This document shows positions 40,807 through 50,100 of a stretch of 64,000 nt of DNA, one piece after another. Numbering within the stretch: the first letter of the stretch is position 1; each line of letters opens with the position of its first letter. The notes under the pieces are model-generated. The model made no database searches, had not been told where the DNA came from, and saw nothing but the letters and a program-made list of their open reading frames with translations. This stretch comes from an uncultured Myxococcales bacterium (GTDB lineage Bacteria > Myxococcota_A > UBA9042), in contig CAJBNH010000183.1 in the NCBI GenBank assembly GCA_903955385.1, positions 1-64,000 on the forward strand, written 5' to 3'. Made by a program: the position numbers and the translations under genes.

Positions 40807-41481
40807 ATGTGTGGTAAGTTTCAGCCCGGCGACCTGCCCGCCATCGACGAAACGGCGTTGCCGCAAGCGTTCTTCCGGCGCCCGGTGCTCGACGTGGCTC
40901 CAGACCTGCTGGGGCGAGTGGTCGTGGCGCGGCTGCCGACCGGACTCGCCCCTGCTGCAGCAACGCAAGAGTCGGCCGTACGCCTGTTGGTGCTGGAGAC
41001 GGAGGCCTACCACGAGTCAGAGCGCGGGGCCCACGCTTACGGCGGGCGCAGGACGCCTCGCAACGCCGCGATGTTTCAGGCGGGCGGCATCGCCTACGTC
41101 TACTTCGTCTACGGGATGCATTGGCAGTTCAACGTCGTCACCGGCCGCGAAGGTACTGGAGAAGCGGTGCTGATTCGCGCCGGACTGCCGCTGGACCTCG
41201 ACACGGCCACGTGCGTGCGCGCGCGGCGTGGCTTCGACTTGCCCGGGCGCAAGCCACCCTCCCGTCTGGACAAGTGGGTCGATGGACCGGCCAAGCTGAC
41301 CCAAGCCCTGGGCATCGACCGTCGCCAGGATGGCCAGCCGCTTCGACCGGACCAGTCGGTGTGGTTTCAGGTGGGGGTGCCGGTCGCCGCGGACCAGATC
41401 GTCGCAGGTCCGCGCGTCGGCATCGACTACGCGGGCGAGGATGCACAGCTGCCGTGGCGGTTTCGCTGGATTCGGTCGTGA
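40807..41481 (+). CDS. mpg: 3-methyladenine DNA glycosylase (AAG/MPG family)
   Basis: A 224-residue alkylpurine glycosylase of the mammalian AAG fold. Recognisable blocks are VLDVAPDLLGRVVV at the start, VLETEAYHESERGAHAYGG (catalytic Glu and the nearby Tyr/His), RTPRNAAMFQAGGIAYVYFV, the signature YGMHWQFNVVTG and LIRAGLPL. It starts base-excision repair of alkylated bases. The ATG sits in an AT-rich leader and no strong ribosome-binding site is visible, so the start is moderately sure. It is convergent with murB, leaving 9 bp. Confidence 0.93.
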   Translation: MCGKFQPGDLPAIDETALPQAFFRRPVLDVAPDLLGRVVVARLPTGLAPAAATQESAVRLLVLETEAYHESERGAHAYGGRRTPRNAAMFQAGGIAYVYFVYGMHWQFNVVTGREGTGEAVLIRAGLPLDLDTATCVRARRGFDLPGRKPPSRLDKWVDGPAKLTQALGIDRRQDGQPLRPDQSVWFQVGVPVAADQIVAGPRVGIDYAGEDAQLPWRFRWIRS

Positions 41482-41490
41482 AGTCGGTGG

Positions 41491-42588
41491 CTACGCCGCG
41501 CCGAAGTCGCCCATCTGCACCGGCTCGGGTGCCAGTTGCACGTCGGTGGCTTGGCGGACGCGCTCCTGAACGTGTGCAGCAAAGGCCATGACGTCTGCAG
41601 CCGTCGCGCCGCCCCGGTTGACCAAGGCCAGCGTGTGGTGCCGCGACAACCCGACGGTTCCTGCGCCGTAGCCCTTGGGCATCCCCGACCGCTCGATCAG
41701 CCACGCGGCTGAGAGCTTGATGCCCAGCGGTGTCGTCCAACGCGGCATCGTCTCGTCGGGTCGCAGCTGGTCGGCCAAGCGCGTCGCCACCGAGTCGGCC
41801 ACTGGGGCGGCCACGACCGGATTGAGGAAGAACGACCCCGCGCTGCGGCTGTCGGGGTCTGCCGGGTCGACCACCATCGACTTGCTGCGCCGCAGGGCCA
41901 GCACGGCGTCGCGCACCTGCTGCAGGCCCACGGCGCCGGCCGGGAGCGCAAGCAGATCGCCCACCAACGCACGCACTTGCGTGTGCCTGGCCTCAGGCCG
42001 TGCCTCGCGTCGCAGCCGCAACGTCACGCTGAGGACCAGCCATCGACCGGGCGACCGCTTGAACACGCTGTCGCGGTAGCCAAAGCCACACGCCGCCGCC
42101 GGACGCCGCGCCAGCTCGCCCGTGCGCAGGTCCAGCACGTCGAGGGCGTCCAGCACATCCGCGACCTCCTGACCGTACGCGCCGATGTTCTGCACGGGGG
42201 CCGCGCCCGTCAGCCCCGGGATCCCGGACAGGCACTCGAGCCCGCCCAGCCCTTGCGCGACCGTCCAGGCGACCAACTCATCCCACGGCGCGCCGGCCTC
42301 GACATGGACGTAGGCAAACTCCTGATCTCCTTGGCCCATTTGACGTCGCTTGCCGCAAGGTTGCACCACCAGCCCGGGCAAACCCGCGTCGGCGATGACC
42401 ACGTTGCTGCCGCCGCCCAGCACCCAGAACGGCAGTCCCTGCGCCCGCGCCCAGTCCAGACCGGCGCGGACCGTCTCAGTGTCGGGAGCCTTCAGGAACC
42501 ACCGGGCCGGCCCACCGACCTGCAACGTCGTCAGCGGCGCCAGCGGCACGTTCTCGGCAAGCGCGGCAGGACGAGGCGGCAGGGTCAT
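41491..42588 (-). CDS. murB: UDP-N-acetylenolpyruvoylglucosamine reductase
   Basis: A 365-residue type I MurB, the flavin- and NADPH-dependent second step of peptidoglycan precursor synthesis. Motifs are LGGGSNVVIADAG (FAD phosphate loop), GLECLSGIPGLTGAAPVQN, the catalytic serine in GYRDSVFK, AGSFFLNPVV and the late AAWLIERSGMPKGYGAG. Length is near the E. coli enzyme. It lies 36 nt downstream of recQ. It is isolated from other mur genes. Confidence 0.96.
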   Translation of the reverse strand: MTLPPRPAALAENVPLAPLTTLQVGGPARWFLKAPDTETVRAGLDWARAQGLPFWVLGGGSNVVIADAGLPGLVVQPCGKRRQMGQGDQEFAYVHVEAGAPWDELVAWTVAQGLGGLECLSGIPGLTGAAPVQNIGAYGQEVADVLDALDVLDLRTGELARRPAAACGFGYRDSVFKRSPGRWLVLSVTLRLRREARPEARHTQVRALVGDLLALPAGAVGLQQVRDAVLALRRSKSMVVDPADPDSRSAGSFFLNPVVAAPVADSVATRLADQLRPDETMPRWTTPLGIKLSAAWLIERSGMPKGYGAGTVGLSRHHTLALVNRGGATAADVMAFAAHVQERVRQATDVQLAPEPVQMGDFGAA

Positions 42589-42624
42589 GGGGGGACCTCT
42601 GGGTGGCGCAACGAGGCGGTGCGG

Positions 42625-44844
42625 TCAGCGATCGAGCTCGGCAAGCAGCTCGCGGCCGTATCTTTCCACGAAGCGGGGACCCACGCCATGCACACGCAGC
42701 AGCTCAGCCATCGTCTTGGGCACCACAGCGGCGATTTCCAGCAGGGTGGCGTCGGTCAGGATGCGGAAGGCGGGTACGCGCTCGAGCCGACACTGGGCCA
42801 GCCGCCACGCCTTCAGCTCGGAGATCAGGCGCTCGTCGCGGCCCTGGTCCAGACGCCGCGGGGCCTCGGTCACGCGCGCTGGCGGTGTGGCAACAGCAGC
42901 GGACTTTGCGCGAGAGGCGGTGGTGGCTTTCGCTGCGGCGGCCTTCCGCTTGGGAAGGGCAGCGCGGACGGGAGGTTCGTCGCCTTCCAGGCGGACGCGC
43001 TCGACCCACTCGCCGTCCTCGAGATCCGTCTCGCGGTCCAGCTCGATCTGGCGATAGCGGATGGTCTGGCCGTCCTTGTCGAAGCTTGCCGCGTGGGAGT
43101 CGATGACGCCTTCGCGCTCCAACCCGTCCAGCAACAACTCGAATTCCTTGCGTTCCAACCGCGAGCCGAACACCTCGCGGTGCAGTTTGCCGGCACTGAC
43201 CGAGCCGCTGTCCGCCAGCGCATCGACGATTCCCTGCAGCAGCCGCTGTTCGCGCTGGTCGGGGGCACGGGTGCGGCGCACGGCGTCGGTCTCGGGGGCA
43301 CAGCGGTCGCAGTGGCCGCACGGGCGATTGTCGTGCACGTCACCGAAGTACGAGGTCAGCGCGACCATCCGGCAGCCGCCGTCACGGGCCAGCGTGAACA
43401 TGTCATCGACCTGCGCCTCGCGGTAGGCGCGCTGGTTCTTGTAGGCGTCGAGCCAGCGGGGCACAGCGGCGGACGTGTCGCGCACGGTGTCGTCGTAGTC
43501 GATGGTGACCGCCGAGTGTCCCCACAGCTTGTCCAAGGCGGCCTCAGCGACCTCCAGCCGGGAGCGGAACGGGCGCAGCAAGTCTTCGCGGCGGATGCCC
43601 TCCTCGGGGACGTGCTTCAAGACCGAGACCAGCTCTTCGGGCGGCGGATACGAGCGCTCGAAGAAGTGGGTGTGCAGGTGGCGATCTGCCCATGAATACA
43701 GGGCAATCACCTTGGACTGCAGACCGTCGCGTCCGGCGCGGCCGATCTCCTGATAGTACGCCTCGACGCTGGACGGCAGCCCCAAGTGCATCACGGTGCG
43801 GATGTCGGCCTTGTCGATGCCCATGCCGAACGCGACCGTGGCCACCACGACCTGAATGCGGCCCGACTGGAAGCCCTCCTGCACGTCCTTGCGGCGCTCA
43901 GGCGGCAATCCGGCGTGGTAGGCGGCGCAGGGAAAGTGCTTGGCCAGATCGTCGGCCAACTCCTCGACCTGCTTGCGGCTCAGCGCGTACACGATCGCGG
44001 GTCTGCGCAAGGGGTCCGACAGCAGGCGGAGCACGTCGGCCCCACGGCTGGCGGGGGCCCGCTCGACCATCTCGATGCCCAGGTTGTCCCGGCGGAACCC
44101 GCGGATGAAGGCGCGCGCTTCCGGGATCCCCAGCTGTGCCAGGATGTCCTTTTGCACGCGCACCGTCGCCGTCGCCGTCATCGCCACGATCGGGATCTGG
44201 CCGTCGCCTCGCAATTCCGGCAGTCGCTCGCCCAGCAGCCGGTAGTCCGGCCGAAAGTCGTGGCCCCACATCGAGATGCAGTGCGCCTCATCCACCGCGA
44301 TCAGCGACGGCGGGCGTTGCGCCAGACGCTGGGCGAACCCGGGCACCCGCAGGCGCTCGGGCGCAATCATCAGGAAATCCAGCCGCCCCGCGTGCCACGC
44401 CCGCAACGCCTCCTGCGACTCTGCGCGCGAGCGGTTCGAGTGGATGCGGTCGGCGTTCAGCCCCAGCTGCTGCAGCTTGGCGACCTGGTCTTCCATCAGG
44501 GCAATCAGCGGGCTGATGACCAGACACGGACCGCTCCGCTCCAGAGCAGGAAGTTGATAACATAGGGACTTTCCGCCACCGGTGGGCATCACCAGCAGAC
44601 AGTCGCGCCCTGCGATGGCCGACCGACAGACCTCTTCCTGTCCTGGGCGAAACGACTGCAGCCGGAACCGCTGCCGCAGCACGCGCACCAAGTCGGTCCC
44701 CAACCCGCCCGGCTGGGACGGAGAGAACGGGGGCGCGGCGGGCAGAAGGGGCAGCTGGGGCGGTGCGCGGTGGGTCATCGGGGCCCGAGTGGAGCCGAGT
44801 CGGCGCCGACGCGCAAGGGCAGAGTGAGCAGGGGGCGTGGGCAT
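42625..44844 (-). CDS. recQ: ATP-dependent DNA helicase RecQ
   Basis: A 739-residue RecQ helicase: Walker A in MPTGGGKSLCYQLPAL (about 85), DEAH box in VDEAHCISMWGHDFRPDY, motif VI YYQEIGRAGRDG, the zinc-binding block with CRMVALTSYF and PCGHCDRC, an RQC winged helix, a Lys/Ala-rich linker (about 615-645) and a C-terminal HRDC domain. It acts in recombinational repair and replication-fork processing. A GGAGGT five nucleotides before the ATG at 44844 supports the long start over the downstream ATG. It diverges from an acyltransferase gene across 106 bp. Confidence 0.97.
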   Translation of the reverse strand: MPTPPAHSALARRRRLGSTRAPMTHRAPPQLPLLPAAPPFSPSQPGGLGTDLVRVLRQRFRLQSFRPGQEEVCRSAIAGRDCLLVMPTGGGKSLCYQLPALERSGPCLVISPLIALMEDQVAKLQQLGLNADRIHSNRSRAESQEALRAWHAGRLDFLMIAPERLRVPGFAQRLAQRPPSLIAVDEAHCISMWGHDFRPDYRLLGERLPELRGDGQIPIVAMTATATVRVQKDILAQLGIPEARAFIRGFRRDNLGIEMVERAPASRGADVLRLLSDPLRRPAIVYALSRKQVEELADDLAKHFPCAAYHAGLPPERRKDVQEGFQSGRIQVVVATVAFGMGIDKADIRTVMHLGLPSSVEAYYQEIGRAGRDGLQSKVIALYSWADRHLHTHFFERSYPPPEELVSVLKHVPEEGIRREDLLRPFRSRLEVAEAALDKLWGHSAVTIDYDDTVRDTSAAVPRWLDAYKNQRAYREAQVDDMFTLARDGGCRMVALTSYFGDVHDNRPCGHCDRCAPETDAVRRTRAPDQREQRLLQGIVDALADSGSVSAGKLHREVFGSRLERKEFELLLDGLEREGVIDSHAASFDKDGQTIRYRQIELDRETDLEDGEWVERVRLEGDEPPVRAALPKRKAAAAKATTASRAKSAAVATPPARVTEAPRRLDQGRDERLISELKAWRLAQCRLERVPAFRILTDATLLEIAAVVPKTMAELLRVHGVGPRFVERYGRELLAELDR

Positions 44845-44950
44845 GGTGACCTCCGTTACACGCCCTACTGATCGTCCGCAGCGGGAAAACGCCGCGCTGG
44901 CGTGGGCACATTGCGTCGCCCCGTGGTCCTTGCCACACTGCGCGCACCCG

Positions 44951-45886
44951 ATGCGTCACTCCGACTCCACCCCTTCGCAGCCTGAATTCGCACCCAGCGC
45001 CCCGTCCGCCTCGCCCGCGGCGTCGCCCAAGTTCTGGCCAGACTTCAGCGATCTTCCGGCGTTGCGCGACGTCTTGGCGCTGGCCAAGGCTCTGCTCGAA
45101 CCCCCTCGGCCGGACCGACCAGGCCACGAGCTGCTGCCGGGCGCGCACCGGGACACCGTGATCGCGCTGGTGCGGTCGGCGCTGGCGCATGTGCAACCTG
45201 AGCTTCGCAACCCCGAGCGCATCCCGCGTGACGGCGGCGTGCTGGTCGTCGGCAACCACGCGCTGATGGGAATCGACTCGTTCGCGCTGTTTCCGCTGAT
45301 CCTTCAGCACGTCGATCGCCTGCCACGGGGTCTGGCCGACACGTTTCTGGCGCACGCGCCGCTGGTCGGTCGGGTGCTGCACAACGCCGGCGTGGTCGAG
45401 GCGAATCCCGGCAACGCCCGCCAGCTGCTGCAACAGGGAGAGATGGTCGTCGCGTATCCCGGCGGCGCAGGCGAGTCCTTCAAGGGACCCGATAGCCACT
45501 ACCAGCTGCACTGGAAGAACCGTATGGGATTCATTCGGTTGGCGATGCGCGCGCAGGTGCCGATCCTGCCGATCATGGGGGCCGGCGTCGACCACGCGTA
45601 CCAGTACCTGTTCCACGAGCGCGTGCTGGTCCGCAAGCTGGTGGGCAAGGACGACGCGCGTTATGACTTTCCGGTGTCGCTGGGCCTCGGGATTCTGCCG
45701 TTGCCCGGGCGCTTTACCTTCCACGTCGGCGAGCCCATCGTGCCGCCGCCCGACCCCAGCCTGGCCGACGACCCGCACGCCGTGGCTGAGCTGCACCAGC
45801 GCGTCTGGAGCACAGCGCAAGCGCAACTGGACGAAGCGATGCGGGTTTGGCGCGAAGAGATGGGACTCGCCAAGGGGCCGCCATGA
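44951..45886 (+). CDS. Lysophospholipid/diacylglycerol acyltransferase-like protein
   Basis: A 311-residue acyltransferase of the PlsC superfamily. The catalytic block is VVGNHALMGIDSFAL (His then Asp five residues later, as in TMEM68 and phytyl-ester-synthase-like members rather than the classical HX4D). The second block, AYPGGAGESFKG, corresponds to the family's FPGGxRE. No clear membrane helix; peripheral association is likely. It would acylate a lipid alcohol or lysolipid. The ATGA overlap with the following GNAT gene indicates coupling. The frame extends upstream without support. Confidence 0.88.
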   Translation: MRHSDSTPSQPEFAPSAPSASPAASPKFWPDFSDLPALRDVLALAKALLEPPRPDRPGHELLPGAHRDTVIALVRSALAHVQPELRNPERIPRDGGVLVVGNHALMGIDSFALFPLILQHVDRLPRGLADTFLAHAPLVGRVLHNAGVVEANPGNARQLLQQGEMVVAYPGGAGESFKGPDSHYQLHWKNRMGFIRLAMRAQVPILPIMGAGVDHAYQYLFHERVLVRKLVGKDDARYDFPVSLGLGILPLPGRFTFHVGEPIVPPPDPSLADDPHAVAELHQRVWSTAQAQLDEAMRVWREEMGLAKGPP

Positions 45887-46473
45887 CACTGCCCCGCATC
45901 GAGTGGCTGACCATCGACGAGGCCGCGGCCTTTGCCCACCACCTGCGCCAGCATCTGGCCGACAACGGCGCACATGGGCAGCTGTTTTCGCCGATCGAGT
46001 CCCACGAGCTGCAGATCACCGCCGTCGACGTGCAGCGCCGCGCCCACGCCACCGCCCGCGGACTGCTGCGACCGGTGGACAAGCTGGAGTGGCGGCGGGC
46101 GTTTGTGGTGCGCGATCCGTCGCTGACACCGGCTGAGATCTTCCGGCGACCCGACCGCGGCCTGTGCGGACACGTCGATTTGCGAGGCGCGATGCTGCCT
46201 TCCGCCCTGCACCGCGCCACGCTGGCGATGGGGCTGTACGCTTCTGCGCGGGCGCAGGGGCATGGCAGGCGGTTGTTGGACGCCGCGCTGGCGTGGCTGC
46301 GGCAGCAGCCGTCGCTGGTCTGGGTCGATCTGACGGTGTTCAGCCACAACGCCGCCGCCCTGCACCTGTATCGCCAAGCCGGCTTCATCGAGACGGGACG
46401 GACGGTCGATCGCTATCGCGTTCAGGGCTCCAGCATCGACGAGATCCAGCTGTCGCTGCGGTTGCGCCCCTGA
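45883..46473 (+). CDS. GNAT family N-acetyltransferase
   Basis: A 196-residue acetyltransferase. The acetyl-CoA motif is ARAQGHGRRLLDAALAW near residue 125, followed by the family's VDLTVFSHNAAALHLYRQAG and FIETGR strand. The ATG overlaps the acyltransferase stop. Substrate unknown; coupling hints at modification of an envelope or lipid-linked amine, but this is inference. Confidence 0.9.
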   Translation: MTLPRIEWLTIDEAAAFAHHLRQHLADNGAHGQLFSPIESHELQITAVDVQRRAHATARGLLRPVDKLEWRRAFVVRDPSLTPAEIFRRPDRGLCGHVDLRGAMLPSALHRATLAMGLYASARAQGHGRRLLDAALAWLRQQPSLVWVDLTVFSHNAAALHLYRQAGFIETGRTVDRYRVQGSSIDEIQLSLRLRP

Positions 46474-46499
46474 CGCGGCGGGCGGGGATGCCGTAGGCT
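46470..46499 (+). promoter_or_regulatory. Candidate mog promoter
   Basis: CTGACG (46470-46475), 18 bp, TAGGCT (46494-46499). It overlaps the end of the GNAT gene. Confidence 0.5.
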
Positions 46500-46560
46500 G
46501 CCGGTCCGACCCGTCCCAATCCGCACACGCCCTTCCTGACCCCTGCACGAGGGAACCCGC

Positions 46561-47100
46561 ATGACTTCACCCGCCCCCGCCCGCATCGGCATCGTCACCG
46601 TCAGCGACCGCGCCAGCCGTGGCGAGTACCAGGACCTCGGCGGTCCGGCCGTTCGCGCCTATTTCCAAGAGGTGCTCGCGAGTCCTTGGGAGGCGGTCGA
46701 GCGCGTCATCCCCGACGAGCAGCCGCTGATCGAGGCGACCCTGCGCGAGCTGTGCGACGTCCAAGGCTGCAGTCTGGTCGTGACGACGGGAGGCACGGGC
46801 CCGGCGCCCCGCGACGTCACACCCGAGGCGACCGAGGCGGTGATCCACAAGAAGATGGAGGGGTTTGGCGAGCGCATGCGGCAGGTCTCGCTGCAGAAGG
46901 GCGTGCCGACTGCGATCCTCAGCCGCCAGATCGCGGGCGTTCGCGGCCAGTCCCTGATCGTGAACCTGCCGGGCAAGCCCAAGGCGATCGCCGAGTGTCT
47001 CGACGCCATCCTGCCGGCGGTGCCGTACTGCATCGACCTGATCGGCGGGGCCTTTCTGGAGACGCACCCGGAGCGGTGCGTGGCGTTTCGCCCGAAGTAG
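46561..47100 (+). CDS. mog: Molybdopterin adenylyltransferase
   Basis: A 179-residue MogA/MoaB-fold protein. Signatures are IGIVTVSDRASRGEYQDLGG and VVTTGGTGPAPRDVTPEAT, with the later LPGKPKAIAECLDAILPAV. It adenylates molybdopterin before molybdenum insertion. The length matches E. coli Mog. The rhodanese-ThiF gene at 39566 may serve the same cofactor route by activating MoaD. It is convergent with the next gene, leaving 9 bp. Confidence 0.95.
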   Translation: MTSPAPARIGIVTVSDRASRGEYQDLGGPAVRAYFQEVLASPWEAVERVIPDEQPLIEATLRELCDVQGCSLVVTTGGTGPAPRDVTPEATEAVIHKKMEGFGERMRQVSLQKGVPTAILSRQIAGVRGQSLIVNLPGKPKAIAECLDAILPAVPYCIDLIGGAFLETHPERCVAFRPK

Positions 47101-47109
47101 CGGAACGGC

Positions 47110-50100
47110 TTAGAGCACCTGCAGCGGCATCGGGTTGCTGTTGGCCTGGTCCAGCGTCCGCACGCGCACGGCCGCGGGCGAGCCGGCGGGCAGGGCCGGC
47201 ACCTTCACGACCACAAGCGACGTCGACCACGTCTGAACCACGGCCTGAACGCCGCCGATGAAGACGTCGCCCTTGCCCGCGCCAAACTGCTGGCCAGAGA
47301 TCGTCAACAGCGCTGCGGGCTTTGCGGATCCCGGCTGCAGCGCGCTGATGCGGGGCAGTTCGAGGGTCAGCTTGCCCCCCACACTTCCCGCCGTTGCCCA
47401 GCGGTTGTGGACCAACCACCACGATCCCGCCGTCACTTGGGTCAGCACCTGCAGTGGATGTGCCTCGTCCAACCGCGCGACCAGCGTGGGGTTGTCGGCG
47501 TCCATGGTGAAGTTCGGCTGCGTCCAGACCGACACGTCGGCTTCGGGGCCCAGACCGGTCACACGCAGAACCGCCTCGCCCGTGGCCACCATGACCGCCT
47601 GTTCATTCGTGATCTTCATGGCATAGCGCATACTCGACAGCGCAGGCCGCTCGGCCAGCACCTTGGTCGCCCCCAGCACGCCCGCGAACATCATCGACCC
47701 GTCAAAGCCGGCGGCGTCCAGCAGGGCACTCGCGCTGACCTTGGACACCGGGTCGAAGCGCTGCAGCCAGAAGTCCTCAGCAAAATCGCGCAGCAGCTCG
47801 CCCACCGGTTTGCCGCCCACAGAGGCCAGCGTCGCGTAGGCGCTCGCCCAGTTGGTGGGGGCCCAGTCGAGCGCCTCGTAGAGCTTGCGCACCGGGTCGG
47901 GGCCCTGCTTCCACGTCAGCCAGTTGAGCCAGACGGATGTGCCATAAACGAAATCCGCTGCCACCGCGCCCCAACCGTCGGGCAGGCCCGACGTGACGAC
48001 CTTGGCGGCCGCGCCGTCCTCTGTCATGCCTTGGAGCTGAAAGTCCGCGCCCAGCACCTGAAAGGCGGTCCACTCGGCCATTGCCTCATCCAGCCAGGAC
48101 AGCGTCAGGTTGACCGTGTACTGGCGCTGGAACAGGTGTCCCACCTCGTGGCTGACGACGGTCGCCAGCTCTGCGTCAGCAACGCTGTTCTGCACCACGA
48201 TGCCGGGCTGACCCAGAAAGCCCGAAGTCGTCGCCCCCTTGGCCTTGCCGGAAAAGTCCGCCCACGACACGGACTTGCGCACGCTCAGGTTGATCGGCCC
48301 CTGAGGCACTCGCCAGCCCAGGCCGGCCAGCGTCTCCCACGCGTTCACGGCAGCGTCCAACACGGCCAAGGCATAGGCCTCCGGGACGCCATCGGTGCTT
48401 GCGAGGTCCGCCACATAGTCGACACGGAAGTGGCCCAGCGTGTCTTCCAGTACCCCCGGCGTGTCCTTGCGGTACAGCACGCCGATCTGGGCGAACGCCG
48501 TGTTGAAGCCGTCGGGCAGGGCGACGGCCGGATCACCAGGCTGCGCGGGGCCGGTGGGCTTGGCGTACTGGCCGGCCGGCAGCTCCCACTTCAACCGCAT
48601 CGCCACGGCGTCCAACTCCGCTTGGCACGTGTGGATCAGCCCTGTTGCGGTGTCGAGCAGGCCGAGCGACGGCTGCTTGACCGCGAGCTCAGGCGACACG
48701 GGCAAGTCCAGACTCACCGGCAGCAGCAACTCTTTGGGTTCTGGGGTGATCTTCAGGCTGTAGAGACCCAGTGAGGTGGCTCTCTGCGGGTCGCCGCTCT
48801 GGACGGGAGGATTCTTGGGGTCGGTGGGCAGCGGCGCCCACGCCTCGATGGTGTACAGGGGCGTCGCCGACTCCGGGTCCAAGGGGGGCAGGGCGCCGGC
48901 AGGCAGGATGACGCGGCCCCCGCCCATCGCGAGCACCAGCGGCTTGCTGGGGTCGACCGCCGACACCTGTCCTGCCATGTACCGGCCGCCTGCGTTCACC
49001 ACTTGGATCTGGCAGCTCTGGCCCGTCGTCAGGTTCGACAACGGCAGCAGTCCCGCCTGCGTCATCGGCACGCAGCGCTGCTGAATGCCTTGGTCCGCTT
49101 GCACGCCCGCGCCCCACGTCAGCTCGCCGGGCCACAGGTCGGGGGCCGTGATCTTCTGCAACGGCGCGCAGTTCTTGCCTTCCGCACCGCACCCCAGGTT
49201 CACGCGCAGGCACAACAGGTCGCCGACCGACAGCGGTTGGGCCTCGGCCGAGCAGAATGCCTCCTGGAACCCGCTGTCACCCTTGCCGATCTGCATCCGC
49301 GCCAGCGAACCGGGCACCGGGCGCCCGGCCACCTTCAGCTCCAGAGGCGCACTGTCGCGCACCAGAAAGTCGTCCGGCGGCGCGTCGCCCGTCAGCAGCT
49401 TCTGCCGCATCCGAATCTGCACTTGGAACGTGTTGCCGGGCAGCAGCCCCTGCACCACAGGAGGCGGCAGCCGCAGCACGCACCGACCGGTCGGCAGGCC
49501 CTGGCACGGTGGCGGCAGGTTCGACGCCGTCTTGACGTCCTGCCAGCCCGTGTCGTGGCCGATGCTCCAGAACCGCACCGACAGCTGGCTGGATGCCGAC
49601 AGGTACGGTTCCAGTCCGGCGACATCCAGCACCACGTCCACGGTGTTCATGTCCAACGCGGCGTACTCCGCAGGCGGCGACGGGTCGGTCGGCAACCAGA
49701 CGCCCCCCGCCTCGAGACCGGCCGACAGCACCGGTGGCGCCAGAGGAAAGATCAGGTAGGGCCAAGGGTTGGACAGGTCCGAGCCCAGCCCGTCATCCAC
49801 GCGCAGCTCGACTGCGCCGGGCGTGACGTCATCCGGCACCGTGACGACCAGACTGCCGTTCTCGCGCTTCGGCGTCACCACCCGGTCGCCGATCCGCACT
49901 CGCAACGTCTCTTCGCTGCCGTACCACTTGCCGTCCATGCGGAACCGCTGGCCCAGCGCCGCACCGCCCGTGGGATAAACGTCCGTGATTTCTGCGATTC
50001 CCGGCACCAGCCCCTGAAACCTCACGACCAGTGCGTTGCTACCCTGACTGTCGACGAGCACGACGACCGGCAGCTCGACATCGACCTTGGGCTGTGGAAT